Of a stretch of DNA of 64,000 nucleotides, positions 40,690 to 49,048 are shown in pieces. The number at the start of each line of letters is the position of its first letter. Within the stretch, counting starts at the first letter, position 1. Below the pieces are notes generated by a model. That model saw only the letters and a program-made list of their open reading frames with translations, had not been told where the DNA came from and searched no databases. The stretch is from the NCBI GenBank assembly GCA_016463765.1, contig JAEMQS010000002.1:62001-126000 (forward strand). The letters are read 5' to 3'. The DNA is from Solirubrobacteraceae bacterium. GTDB taxonomy: Bacteria > Actinomycetota > Thermoleophilia > Solirubrobacterales > Solirubrobacteraceae. The translations under genes were made by a program, and so were the position numbers.

Positions 40690-41871
40690 CTATGTGCGTC
40701 GGAGTCCCAGGATGCTCAGCAGGAACGAGGCGAAGAACACCTGGGTCCCGATGATCACCAGCGTCGCCGCGAACACGGCCAGGCGCTCCTCGGAGAGCTG
40801 GCCGAAGCCACGCTCGATCCACGTCCCGATGATCCACGCGGCAATGATGAACCCGAGGCCCGCGATGGCGATGCCGAGCGTGAGGCCGTGCTCCAACCGG
40901 AAGCGCTCGCGCATGCGGTCGAACCACGGGTCCTTGTCGTTCATGAAGTACGCGCCGTACGCATGCGCGCACAGCCCCATCGACACGACCTGCGTGCCGA
41001 CGATCATCAGCAGCGAGCCCGCGACCATGGAGTGCAGCTGCCACTCGCGGCCGAAGACCGGGACCTCGAACACCGAGATCAGCGCGACGATCACGCCGAG
41101 CGCCAGCAGCGTGAGGCCCGGGATGACGAACAGATGCGTCGGGCTGTGAACCAGCAGGAAGCGCAGGTGCCGCCAGCCGTCGCGGAAGCTCGACAGCTTC
41201 GACTCGCCCGCCCGCGGGTGGTACTCGATGGGGAACTCGCGGATGTCGAGGTTCTCCTTGCTCGCCCGGATGACCATCTCCGAGGCGAACTCCATGCCGG
41301 TCGTGCGCAGGTCGAGCTGCGGGAGGACATCGCGGCGCAGCGCGCGCATGCCGCAGTGCGCGTCACGGATGCCGGTGCGGAAGAAGAGGTTGAGGATGCC
41401 GCTGAGGATCGGGTTGCCGACGTAGCGGTGCAGCCACGGCATCGCGCCCGGCTGGATGTTGTCCATCCGGTCGCCCATGACGAGCTGCGCGCCGTCGTCG
41501 AGCTGGGCGACGAAACGGGGGATCTCTGCGAAGTCGTACGTGAGGTCGGCGTCGAGCATCACGATGTACTCGCCACGGGCGGCGGCGAAGCCCGCGAGGT
41601 ACGCGCTGCCGTAGCCGCGGCGCGGTTCGTGGATGACCCGGGCGCCGGCGGCGGCGGCGCGCTCGGCGCTGCGGTCGTCCGACGCGTTGTCGGCCACGAT
41701 CACCTCGCCGGGGAGCCCGGCGTCATCGAGGGCGGTCAGCGCGCGGCTGACGCATTCCTCGATGTGCTCTTCCTCGTTCAGGCAGGGGATCACCACCGAG
41801 ACTCGCGGCGTCGGCGTGCCGGCGTCACGGAGGGACTCCGCAATGCCCGGTTCCTGGTGCGTAGTGCTCAC
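40690..41871 (-). CDS. membrane-bound family 2 glycosyltransferase (polyprenyl-phosphate sugar synthase-like)
   Basis: A 393-residue enzyme with an N-terminal GT-A domain: Val-Ser-Val-Val-Ile-Pro-Cys-Leu-Asn-Glu-Glu near 24, Arg-Gly-Tyr-Gly-Ser-Ala-Tyr-Leu near 85, Met-Leu-Asp-Ala-Asp-Leu-Thr (DxD) near 104 and Asp-Ala-His-Cys-Gly-Met-Arg-Ala near 172. Four hydrophobic segments follow from about 238. This architecture is that of undecaprenyl- or dolichyl-phosphate glucosyl/mannosyl transferases, which would supply lipid-linked sugar to GT-C enzymes such as the two membrane proteins encoded directly downstream. Start GTG at 41871; no leaderless hexamer at the usual distance. Confidence 0.85.
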   Translation of the reverse strand: MSTTHQEPGIAESLRDAGTPTPRVSVVIPCLNEEEHIEECVSRALTALDDAGLPGEVIVADNASDDRSAERAAAAGARVIHEPRRGYGSAYLAGFAAARGEYIVMLDADLTYDFAEIPRFVAQLDDGAQLVMGDRMDNIQPGAMPWLHRYVGNPILSGILNLFFRTGIRDAHCGMRALRRDVLPQLDLRTTGMEFASEMVIRASKENLDIREFPIEYHPRAGESKLSSFRDGWRHLRFLLVHSPTHLFVIPGLTLLALGVIVALISVFEVPVFGREWQLHSMVAGSLLMIVGTQVVSMGLCAHAYGAYFMNDKDPWFDRMRERFRLEHGLTLGIAIAGLGFIIAAWIIGTWIERGFGQLSEERLAVFAATLVIIGTQVFFASFLLSILGLRRT

Positions 41872-41964
41872 GGGAGACGGTGCGTGGTTCGGGTCTCGGC
41901 CCTCATGGCCAGTCCCGGTTCTTCAACGGCCGCGGACGCAGAAAGTCGCGGCGTACTGCCGTCG

Positions 41965-41970
41965 AGGCTA
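41965..41970 (-). promoter_or_regulatory. possible reverse-strand -10 element
   Basis: TAGCCT on the reverse strand, 93 nt before the GTG at 41871; it mirrors the forward -10 at 41989 and occupies that promoter's -35 position. Confidence 0.3.
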
Positions 41971-41993
41971 TCGGATCGGTCCGAGGGATAGCC
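41966..41993. repeat. inverted repeat overlapping the promoter of the 42003 gene
   Basis: GGCTATC and GATAGCC, 7-bp arms separated by 14 bp, with a smaller GGA/TCC stem inside. The right arm overlaps the -10 hexamer 41989-41994. Could be an operator or two mirrored -10 elements. Confidence 0.5.
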
Positions 41994-41994
41994 T
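41989..41994 (+). promoter_or_regulatory. -10 hexamer, leaderless-type
   Basis: TAGCCT, 8 nt before the GTG at 42003. Confidence 0.55.
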
Positions 41995-42002
41995 GCCCGC
42001 GC

Positions 42003-43178
42003 GTGACTCCGCCCGACCGCCCGCTGCGCATCTGCCTGGTCTACGACTGCCTGTACCCGTGGACCGTGGGGGGCGCCGAGCACTGGTACCGGCAGTTCGC
42101 CGAGGGTCTCGCCGCCGCTGGCCATGAGGTCACGTACCTGACGCGCAGGCAGTGGGGCAAGGATGACGCGCCGGCGCTGCCGGGCATCAACGTCATCGCC
42201 GTCTCCAAGCGCGAGCCGCTGTACACCGACGACGGGCGGCGGCGCATCGTGGAGGCGGTCCGGTTCGGTGCCGGCGTGCTGCGCCACCTGCGGCGCAATC
42301 CGGGGCGATATGACGTCGTGCACACCGCCGCGTTCCCCTACTTCAGCCTGCTCGCCGCCCGGGTCGCCGCGCGCAACGACGACTTCCGCCTCGTCGTCGA
42401 CTGGCACGAGGTGTGGACGCTCGGCTACTGGCAGGAGTATCTCGGCCCGCTGGGCGGCCACGTCGGCTACCGCATCCAGCGCGCGTGCATCCGGGTCCCG
42501 CAGCACGCCAACTGCTACGCGCAGCTCCACGTCGAGCGGCTCCGCGACGAAGGCCTGCAGGGGCCGATCCGGCTCATCGAGGGGATGTACACCGGGGACA
42601 TGGAGCCCAAGCCCGTGCGCGACGCCGACCCGCTCGTGATCTTCGCCGGGCGGCACATCCCCGAGAAGCGCGTGCCCGCGCTGGTGCCCGCGCTCGTCGA
42701 GGCGCGCAAGCAGCTCCCAGACCTCCAGGGGCTGATCTTCGGCGACGGGCCCGAGCGGCTGGAGGTGCGGCGGCAGATCGCCGACCACCACGCGGCAGAG
42801 TGGCTGTCGGCCCCCGGGTTCGTCGAGTCCGCGGTGCTCGACAGCGCCATGGGCCGGGCAATCTGCGTCGTGCTCCCGTCGCGGCGTGAGGGCTACGGGA
42901 TGATCGTCATCGAAGCCGCCGCGTACGGGACGCCGAGCGTCGTCGTGGACGATCCCGACAACGCCGCGACCGAACGCATCGAGGAAGGCGTCAACGGCTT
43001 CATCGCGCCGTCCGTGGGGCCACCCGACCTCGCGGCGGCGATCGTGCGGATCGCACAGGAGGGTCGTCCGCTGCGTGATCGCACATCTGCGTGGTTCAGC
43101 GAGCACGCAGCATCGCTGTCGCTCGATGGCTCGATGCAGCAGCTGCTCGACGACTACGCCGAGAGCGCGCGGCGGTAG
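42003..43178 (+). CDS. family 4 glycosyltransferase
   Basis: A 391-residue GT-B enzyme. The acceptor domain opens Leu-Arg-Ile-Cys-Leu-Val-Tyr-Asp-Cys-Leu-Tyr-Pro with Val-Gly-Gly-Ala-Glu-His-Trp-Tyr. The donor domain has Val-Ile-Phe-Ala-Gly-Arg-His-Ile-Pro-Glu-Lys, Ile-Phe-Gly-Asp-Gly-Pro-Glu and Ser-Arg-Arg-Glu-Gly-Tyr-Gly-Met-Ile-Val-Ile-Glu-Ala as EX7E motif. GTG at 42003 is chosen by the TAGCCT hexamer; the open frame extends 41 codons further upstream through the divergent spacer. The last 25 nt overlap the convergent GT4 gene. Confidence 0.84.
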   Translation: MTPPDRPLRICLVYDCLYPWTVGGAEHWYRQFAEGLAAAGHEVTYLTRRQWGKDDAPALPGINVIAVSKREPLYTDDGRRRIVEAVRFGAGVLRHLRRNPGRYDVVHTAAFPYFSLLAARVAARNDDFRLVVDWHEVWTLGYWQEYLGPLGGHVGYRIQRACIRVPQHANCYAQLHVERLRDEGLQGPIRLIEGMYTGDMEPKPVRDADPLVIFAGRHIPEKRVPALVPALVEARKQLPDLQGLIFGDGPERLEVRRQIADHHAAEWLSAPGFVESAVLDSAMGRAICVVLPSRREGYGMIVIEAAAYGTPSVVVDDPDNAATERIEEGVNGFIAPSVGPPDLAAAIVRIAQEGRPLRDRTSAWFSEHAASLSLDGSMQQLLDDYAESARR

Positions 43179-44272
43179 CTCGCCAGGCAGCCCTCGGCGG
43201 TCGCGCGCCACGTGAAGCGGGCGGACTGCTCATAGCCGCGGCGGATGAGATCGGCGGCGAGCTCAGGCTCCGTGAGCACCCGCTGCATCGCCGCGGCGAT
43301 CGCGGCGGGGTCCTCGGGATCGGCCAGCAGGGCAGCGTCACCGGCGACCTCGGCCAGGGACGACCGGGCGCTGCAGACGACGGGCACGCCGCGCATCATC
43401 GCCTCGAGCACCGGGAGCCCGAACCCCTCGTACAGCGAGGGGAACGCGACGCAGACCGCGGCGGCCAGGAGCCCTTCCAGCGCGGCGTCCTCCATCCAGC
43501 CGAGGAAGAGGACGTCATCGGTGATCCCCAGCCGGGCGGCCTCGGCGCGCAGCTCGGCTTCGTAGTCCGTGACGTAGCCCGGGAGGACGAGCAGGGGCCG
43601 CGGTGCAGGCATCAACGCGTGGGCCTGCAGCAGGCGCATGAGGTTCTTGTGCGGGCGCTTGGCCGAGGTGCTGACGACCAGCGGGCGGTCCCCCAGATTC
43701 AGCCGGGCGCGGAGGTCGGCCTCCGGCTCGGGCGCCGACCGCGGCGGCCGGGCCGCGAGGGGCACGACGTCCACCCGGTCGGCCGGGATCTTCAGCAGCT
43801 CGACGATGTCGTCACGCGTCGCCTGCGAGTCGGCGATCACGCGATCCGAGCGGCGCGCGGCGAGCGGCACCAGCGCCTTCATCCCCATGGCCCGCAGCCC
43901 GAAGTGCGCTTCGGGGAAGTGCTTGTAGATGAGGTCGTGGATCGTCACGACCCGCCGGAAGCCCCCGCGGGCCGGGCCGGTGCTGCCGAGCGAGTGGACG
44001 AGGTCGCACCCCACGCCGCCGGCCAGTCGCGGCAGCAGGAGCTGCTCGCCGCGTACCCACTGCACGCGGTTGCGCGCCTGGACGGGCACGACGACGTGCT
44101 CCATGGCGTCGTGCCACGGGCCCGACTCGGCGGCGGCCTCCTCGTTGACGAACGCGGTGAAGCGCACGTCGGGGGCGGCCGCGACGAGCTCGGGCAGCAG
44201 CTCACGGGCGGCGACCTCCATGCCGCCGGTGTCCCCTGGAACGAGGAAGACGAGATTCAGGCCGATGTGCAT
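43154..44272 (-). CDS. family 4 glycosyltransferase
   Basis: A 372-residue GT-B enzyme of the mannosyltransferase type: Gly-Asp-Thr-Gly-Gly-Met-Glu in the acceptor loop, Thr-Ile-His-Asp-Leu-Ile near 120, Ala-Asp-Ser-Gln-Ala-Thr-Arg near 152, Ser-Ala-Lys-Arg-Pro-His-Lys-Asn near 215 and Leu-Tyr-Glu-Gly-Phe-Gly-Leu-Pro-Val-Leu-Glu-Ala-Met near 285. The ATG at 44272 lies 7 nt after the upstream stop. Sequence order and motifs closely match the upstream gene, so the two look like a tandem duplication. The longer open frame to 44875 is a shadow of that gene. Confidence 0.86.
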   Translation of the reverse strand: MHIGLNLVFLVPGDTGGMEVAARELLPELVAAAPDVRFTAFVNEEAAAESGPWHDAMEHVVVPVQARNRVQWVRGEQLLLPRLAGGVGCDLVHSLGSTGPARGGFRRVVTIHDLIYKHFPEAHFGLRAMGMKALVPLAARRSDRVIADSQATRDDIVELLKIPADRVDVVPLAARPPRSAPEPEADLRARLNLGDRPLVVSTSAKRPHKNLMRLLQAHALMPAPRPLLVLPGYVTDYEAELRAEAARLGITDDVLFLGWMEDAALEGLLAAAVCVAFPSLYEGFGLPVLEAMMRGVPVVCSARSSLAEVAGDAALLADPEDPAAIAAAMQRVLTEPELAADLIRRGYEQSARFTWRATAEGCLASYRRALSA

Positions 44273-44279
44273 CAGGGAG

Positions 44280-45383
44280 TCAGGCGCGCAGTGCGCGGTC
44301 GTAGGCGTCGAGCGTGGCCTGCGCCGCCGCGTCCCACGTGAAGCGCGCCGCCCAGGCGGGCCCCGCGGTGCGGATCCGGTCGCCGTCGAGCAGCGCGCCG
44401 GAGACGGCCGCCGCAGCCGACGCGGGATCGTAGGGATCGAACAGGTGGACCGCGTCGCCGCCGACCTCCCGCAGGACCGGGATCGATGAGCACGCGACGG
44501 GCAGCCCGCGGTCCAGCGCCTCGATGACCGGCAGGCCGAACCCCTCGCCGAGCGTGGGGAAGCCGAAGGCGTCGGCCAGGCGGAAGAGCGCCTCGAGGTC
44601 GGCGTCGGGGACGTAGTCGATGAACCGCACGCGGCCGGTGACGCCGAGCGACTCCGCGAGTTCACGCAGCTCGCGGTCGTAGGGCTCGGGATGGCCGACG
44701 AGCGCGAGCACCACGTCGTCGGGCAGCGAGGGCAGGGCCCGGACGAGGAGGCCCTGGTTCTTGTGCGGGCGCTTGGCGCCGACGCACAGCACCACGCGCC
44801 GGCCGGCGAGATCGTGCTCCGCCGTGACCCGCGCGATCGGCAGACCCTCGGCGGGCGGCGCCGGGCGGCGCCCATGGTGGGCGACGACGAACTGCGCCGG
44901 GTCCAGGCCGAGCGTCGCGCACACGTCGTCGCGCGCCGCGGCGGTGCCGGAGAGCAGCGCGTCAGCGTCCCGGGCGGCGCCCGCCACGATCGCCTTCATG
45001 CCCGCGGTCGTCGCGGGCCCGAAGGTCTTCTGATGCATGAACGTGACGTCGTGCAGTGTCACGACGTGCCGCACCCCGGGGGTCCACACGGGACCGATGC
45101 TCGCCAGGCTGTGCAGCACGTCGAACCTGCGCGCCCGGGCCAGCGACGGCAGCTTGATCTGCTCGGCGACCTGGCGGCGCAGGCGCTGGCCGTCCTCGCA
45201 GTTCAGCGCCACGATCCGGGCGAAGTCGGTCCATCCGTCGGCGGCCAGCGTTGTCGCGCCCGAGTGCGTGGTGACGACCGTGAGCTCGACGTCCGGCCGG
45301 GCACGGGCGATCGCCGGCGCGAGGCCGCGCAGGTACGTCTCGGGGCCGCCGGACACGCCCGGATCGAGGAACAGCGCGTTCAT
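44280..45383 (-). CDS. family 4 glycosyltransferase
   Basis: A 367-residue GT-B enzyme with Gly-Val-Ser-Gly-Gly-Pro-Glu-Thr-Tyr near 10-18, Thr-Leu-His-Asp-Val-Thr-Phe near 110, Gly-Ala-Lys-Arg-Pro-His-Lys-Asn near 205 and Leu-Gly-Glu-Gly-Phe-Gly-Leu-Pro-Val-Ile-Glu-Ala-Leu near 275. It is the first gene of a two-gene unit with its probable paralogue downstream. ATG at 45383 is set by the conserved N-terminus; the frame continues upstream only as a shadow of the methyltransferase. It is divergent from 45420 with a 36-bp spacer. Confidence 0.86.
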   Translation of the reverse strand: MNALFLDPGVSGGPETYLRGLAPAIARARPDVELTVVTTHSGATTLAADGWTDFARIVALNCEDGQRLRRQVAEQIKLPSLARARRFDVLHSLASIGPVWTPGVRHVVTLHDVTFMHQKTFGPATTAGMKAIVAGAARDADALLSGTAAARDDVCATLGLDPAQFVVAHHGRRPAPPAEGLPIARVTAEHDLAGRRVVLCVGAKRPHKNQGLLVRALPSLPDDVVLALVGHPEPYDRELRELAESLGVTGRVRFIDYVPDADLEALFRLADAFGFPTLGEGFGLPVIEALDRGLPVACSSIPVLREVGGDAVHLFDPYDPASAAAAVSGALLDGDRIRTAGPAWAARFTWDAAAQATLDAYDRALRA

Positions 45384-45403
45384 CCCGACCCGTCGCAACC
45401 CGG

Positions 45404-45409
45404 TAGCTT
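45404..45409 (+). promoter_or_regulatory. -10 hexamer, short-leader type
   Basis: TAGCTT, 10 nt before the ATG at 45420. Confidence 0.45.
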
Positions 45410-45419
45410 GGCCCGTCCC

Positions 45420-46010
45420 ATGGGCTACTTCGACTGGCACGAGCAGCCAGGCTACTTCCGCGACGTCACCCGGCACTTCGCGCCCGACGCGACCCTGCTG
45501 GACCTCGGCTGCGGCAACGCCTGGGTCGCCGAGCACTTCCCGAACTACACGGGCATCGACGGCTCCCCCGACGCCGTGAAGGCCGCGGCCGAGAAGGGCC
45601 GCACGGTCATCCTCGGCGACGTCGACCAGCCGCTGCCCTTCGAGGACGCGAGCTTCGACGCGGTCATCGCGAAGGACCTGCTCGAGCACGTCGCCGACCC
45701 GGTCGCCGTCGTGAAGGAGATCGGGCGCGTGCTGCGCCCCGGCGGCCTTGTGTTCGCTTCGTCGCCCGACGCCCAGCGCTGGGTCTGGGACGACTACACG
45801 CACCGCCGCCCGTTCACCCGCAAGGCGTATCGCCTGCTGTTCGCAGACCAGGGCTTCGACGTGCGGACCGCCGCCTACGAGTCGGTCATGCCGGGCACGA
45901 GCATCATCAGCCAGCGCATGCCAGACCACCGCCGCCCGGCGCCGCTGCGCGCCGCGTCGTGGCTGCCGATCGTGCGGCGCAACGTGTGGGTGCTGGCCCG
46001 CCAGCCGTGA
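45420..46010 (+). CDS. class I SAM-dependent methyltransferase
   Basis: A compact 196-residue methyltransferase: Leu-Leu-Asp-Leu-Gly-Cys-Gly-Asn-Ala near 27, Thr-Gly-Ile-Asp-Gly-Ser-Pro for the ribose-binding acid, Ile-Ala-Lys-Asp-Leu-Leu-Glu-His-Val near 88 and Leu-Arg-Pro-Gly-Gly-Leu-Val near 108. The order and length match Methyltransf_11 proteins. Its stop overlaps the next glycosyltransferase start as GTGA, so both are translated from one message; the pair could add and then methylate the same sugar, which is inference. Confidence 0.84.
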   Translation: MGYFDWHEQPGYFRDVTRHFAPDATLLDLGCGNAWVAEHFPNYTGIDGSPDAVKAAAEKGRTVILGDVDQPLPFEDASFDAVIAKDLLEHVADPVAVVKEIGRVLRPGGLVFASSPDAQRWVWDDYTHRRPFTRKAYRLLFADQGFDVRTAAYESVMPGTSIISQRMPDHRRPAPLRAASWLPIVRRNVWVLARQP

Positions 46011-46909
46011 GCACCGACGTCGTCATCCCGACGTGGAACCGGGCCGACCTGATCCTCGACTGCCTGGCCCACCTCGCGCGTGACCCGTCGCCGCACCGGG
46101 CGATCGTCGTGGACAACGGATCGACGGACGACACGGTGGAGCAGGTGCGCGCGCGGTACCCGGACGCCGTGGTCGTCGCGCTGGCGGAGAACCTCGGGTT
46201 CGGCGCGGCGGTGAACGCCGGGCTGCGGGCCGCGGAGTCCGAGCACGTCGTGCTCATCAACAACGACGCGAACGTCGCACCCGGCTTCGTGGAGCGCATG
46301 TGCGCGCCGCTCGCCGACCCGCAGGTCGGCATGGTCGCGGGCGTGCTCGTCGACCCGCGGACAGGTCGCGTGGACTCCGCGGGGGTCGTCGCCGACCGCA
46401 GCCTGTCCGGGCACGCGTACCGCTGGGCGGAGGACCCCGACACGCTGGCGCCCGCAGACGCGTTCCTGCTCGGCCCGTGTGGCGGCGCCGCCGCGTACCG
46501 GCGCGAGGCGGTCCTGGCGATCGGCGCGTTCGACGAGGCGATGTTCGCCTACTCCGAGGACCTCGACGTCGGGCTGCGGATGCGCGCGGCGGGGTGGAGC
46601 TGCGCACTCGCGACCGACGCGCACGCGATCCACGTCGGCTCGGCGACGCTGGGCAAGCGCTCGGAGTTCCAGACGCGCGTGGCGTCGTTCAGCCGGGGGT
46701 ACATCGCGGGGCGATACCGGCTGGCGGCGCGCTGGCTGGCCGCCGAACTCCTGTTGGGGACCGCCGCGGCGGCCCGGGCCCGGACGCTCCTGCCGCTGCG
46801 TGAGCGGGTCCGAGGCTGGCGGGCGGGCCGGAAGCTGCCCGCGCGAACCGTGCCGGCCGACCTCGCGCTCGAACCGTGGGTGCAGGCGCAGCGCCGCGCG
46901 CTGGGCTAA
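46007..46909 (+). CDS. family 2 glycosyltransferase (rhamnosyl/galactofuranosyl type)
   Basis: A 300-residue GT-A enzyme. Asp-Val-Val-Ile-Pro-Thr-Trp-Asn-Arg at the start, Val-Asp-Asn-Gly-Ser-Thr-Asp-Asp near 35, Asn-Leu-Gly-Phe-Gly-Ala-Ala-Val-Asn near 65 and Leu-Ile-Asn-Asn-Asp-Ala-Asn as metal site are typical of the WbbL-like subgroup; Tyr-Ser-Glu-Asp-Leu-Asp-Val-Gly-Leu-Arg near 183 holds the catalytic base. A hydrophobic patch near 240-255 could touch the membrane. GTG at 46007 overlaps the methyltransferase stop; the end interlocks with the convergent gene at CTAA 46906-46909. Confidence 0.85.
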   Translation: MSTDVVIPTWNRADLILDCLAHLARDPSPHRAIVVDNGSTDDTVEQVRARYPDAVVVALAENLGFGAAVNAGLRAAESEHVVLINNDANVAPGFVERMCAPLADPQVGMVAGVLVDPRTGRVDSAGVVADRSLSGHAYRWAEDPDTLAPADAFLLGPCGGAAAYRREAVLAIGAFDEAMFAYSEDLDVGLRMRAAGWSCALATDAHAIHVGSATLGKRSEFQTRVASFSRGYIAGRYRLAARWLAAELLLGTAAAARARTLLPLRERVRGWRAGRKLPARTVPADLALEPWVQAQRRALG

Positions 46910-47547
46910 CCGGGGTTGCGCGCGGAGACGTAGACCTGCGCGACCAGGAACTCCGACGACCGCCCCTTCGTCAGGCGGTGCAGCCCGGCCGACCGGTTGA
47001 TCGGCGGCCACCCCGTCGCCACGACCTCCCAGCCCGCATCGGCCACCGTCGCCGCGATGTCGCGCGGGGTGAACCAGCGCAGGTGCGTGCGGTCGCGGTG
47101 ACCCCAGTCGCCGTAGCCGAACGTGCCCTTCAGGACGAGGTCGCGCACGAGCGAGAAGTGCCGCGCGTTGGGCACCGAGACCTGCAGCCAGCCGCCGGGG
47201 CGGGTCCGCTCGCGCAGACCGCGCAGCACCACGGACGGGTCGACCAGGTGCTCGAGGACGTCGAGGCACAGGACGGTGTCGAAGGGCCCGTCGATGTCGG
47301 CGAGCGCGTCCTCGACGGCCCCGACCCGCACATCGTCGAACACCGTGCGGGCCTGCGCGGCGACCTCGGGGACGAGTTCGATCCCGACGATCTCGCTCGC
47401 TCCCGCCGCGCGGAGCCCGGCCGCGGTTCCACCCTCGCCGCAGCCGACGTCGAGCACCCGGCCGACCGGGGTCGGCAGCAGCGCGATCACGTCGGGGCGG
47501 GCGTTGGTGTAGTAGCGCTCGTCGTTGGGGTTCGCGGCGACGGACAT
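46906..47547 (-). CDS. class I SAM-dependent methyltransferase
   Basis: A 213-residue methyltransferase with Val-Leu-Asp-Val-Gly-Cys-Gly-Glu-Gly-Gly near 30, Val-Gly-Ile-Glu-Leu-Val for the acidic strand, Cys-Leu-Asp-Val-Leu-Glu-His-Leu near 95 and a conserved His-Leu-Arg-Trp-Phe-Thr near 160. ATG at 47547 has TAGTAT 7 nt upstream, located between it and the flippase stop at 47565, so it is expressed at least partly from its own promoter. Longer frames overlap the flippase gene and are rejected. Confidence 0.83.
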   Translation of the reverse strand: MSVAANPNDERYYTNARPDVIALLPTPVGRVLDVGCGEGGTAAGLRAAGASEIVGIELVPEVAAQARTVFDDVRVGAVEDALADIDGPFDTVLCLDVLEHLVDPSVVLRGLRERTRPGGWLQVSVPNARHFSLVRDLVLKGTFGYGDWGHRDRTHLRWFTPRDIAATVADAGWEVVATGWPPINRSAGLHRLTKGRSSEFLVAQVYVSARNPG

Positions 47548-47554
47548 GCCGCCG

Positions 47555-47560
47555 ATACTA
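47555..47560 (-). promoter_or_regulatory. -10 hexamer, leaderless-type
   Basis: Reverse-strand TAGTAT, 7 nt before the ATG at 47547, in the 17-bp gap after the flippase gene. Confidence 0.6.
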
Positions 47561-47564
47561 GGCG

Positions 47565-49025
47565 TCAGGGGCGCCGCAGCACCGCACGCCCCACCTCCGC
47601 CGGGACCGCCCCGAGCGCGGCCGCGACCCCCGCGAACACCACGAACCCGACGGCTGTCTGGAACACCGGCGCGATCGGCAGCGCCAGCGCCAGCAGCCCA
47701 GCCGCGAGCGGGACCACGCAGCGCGCCATCGGCCACAGCGCGGGCCCCACGCCGGCACGGGCACGCAGCAGCGCCACCAGCCCGGCGACCGCCAGGACGA
47801 CCTCGCCCGCGACCGCCGCGATCGACGCGCCGATCGCCCCGTCGGAGGGGATCAGCAGCAGCCCCAGGCCCAGCACGGCGACCAGGCCGATGACGTTGAC
47901 CCAGATCAGCGAACGCTCAGCCTGGACCGCGACGATCGCGTAGATCCACGTCTGCGTGAGGAACGCGCCGAGCAGCACGAACGCCTGGAGCTGAAGCACC
48001 CCGACGGCGTCCTCGTAGCCCGGACCGGCGAAGACGTCGATGATCGGCTCGGCGGCCAGCACCAGCAGCAGCGTGGTCGCGCCGGCCAGCAGCAGCAGCG
48101 AGGTCGCGATCCGCTGCACCGCGTAGGCCAGCCGCGACTCGTCGTTCGCCGCCGCGTGGGTCATGAGCGGCAGCGCGGTGCCCGCGACGAACATCGGCAC
48201 CGCGATGAGCACCTCGGTGATCCGCGACGCGGTCGCGAACAGGCCGACCTCGGTGTCGTTCGTCAGCAGCGACGCGAGGATGATCAGCAGCTTGAGGTAC
48301 AGCGTGTTGATGACGATCGCGATCGCCAGCGGGCCGGTCTCGCGCACCAGCCGCCGGAACGCGGACGGGTCGAACCGCGGCCACGCCATCCGCGCGCGGC
48401 CCGCGAAGACCATCGCCACCGGGATCATCACCGCGCCCGCCACCAGGTAGCCGTCGAAGAACGCCCCGAGCGACGCGTCCGCGATCACCAGCACCGCGAT
48501 CGCCCCGCAGATCGTCAGCTGCCGCGCGACCTCCACCGCGGTCACCGCGCCGTTGCGCAGCTCGACCGACAGCGGGATCGTCAGCGTCACCGCGACCAGC
48601 GTCAGCACCGCGCCGATCCCGGCGACCACCGCGCCGACGACCATCGTCTCGTCGTAGCCGGCCAGCAGCGAGAAGCCCGCCGCGCCGCCCACGACGACCG
48701 GGATGAGGACGAACCGCAGGCCGAGGACGTCGCCGAGCACCTGCCGCCGTGCGGCCGGCTCGGCCTGCACGTAGAGCCGTTGCCCGACGGCCTGCAGCCC
48801 GCCCTCCGCGATGCCCGCCGCGATCGTCACCACCGCGATCACCGTCGAGAAGCGGCCGAAGTCCGCGACCCCGAGGTGGCGCAGCAGCAGCGCGAACGCG
48901 ATCGCCGTGAGACCCGTGCCGAGCACGTAGCCGCCCACGCGCGTCAGGCCGCCGCGGATGATCCGGCCGCCCGCCTCCCGCGACTCGATGGCCGCGAGCG
49001 TGGGGTCTGGTTCCTCGTGGGCCAT
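47565..49025 (-). CDS. Wzx-type polysaccharide flippase (MOP superfamily)
   Basis: A 486-residue membrane protein with about fourteen hydrophobic segments. The N-terminal Gly-Gly-Tyr-Val-Leu-Gly-Thr-Gly-Leu-Thr followed by Arg-His-Leu-Gly-Val-Ala-Asp-Phe-Gly-Arg-Phe is the pattern of lipopolysaccharide flippases, and the charged residues inside the membrane region (Glu-Gly-Gly-Leu-Gln-Ala-Val-Gly) fit substrate handling. It would translocate a lipid-linked repeat unit. The start lies 23 nt downstream of the FkbM-type gene, so the two may form one unit. It differs clearly from the flippase at 13013. Confidence 0.86.
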   Translation of the reverse strand: MAHEEPDPTLAAIESREAGGRIIRGGLTRVGGYVLGTGLTAIAFALLLRHLGVADFGRFSTVIAVVTIAAGIAEGGLQAVGQRLYVQAEPAARRQVLGDVLGLRFVLIPVVVGGAAGFSLLAGYDETMVVGAVVAGIGAVLTLVAVTLTIPLSVELRNGAVTAVEVARQLTICGAIAVLVIADASLGAFFDGYLVAGAVMIPVAMVFAGRARMAWPRFDPSAFRRLVRETGPLAIAIVINTLYLKLLIILASLLTNDTEVGLFATASRITEVLIAVPMFVAGTALPLMTHAAANDESRLAYAVQRIATSLLLLAGATTLLLVLAAEPIIDVFAGPGYEDAVGVLQLQAFVLLGAFLTQTWIYAIVAVQAERSLIWVNVIGLVAVLGLGLLLIPSDGAIGASIAAVAGEVVLAVAGLVALLRARAGVGPALWPMARCVVPLAAGLLALALPIAPVFQTAVGFVVFAGVAAALGAVPAEVGRAVLRRP

Positions 49026-49048
49026 GGCCGCAGCGACCCGGGTTCAGC

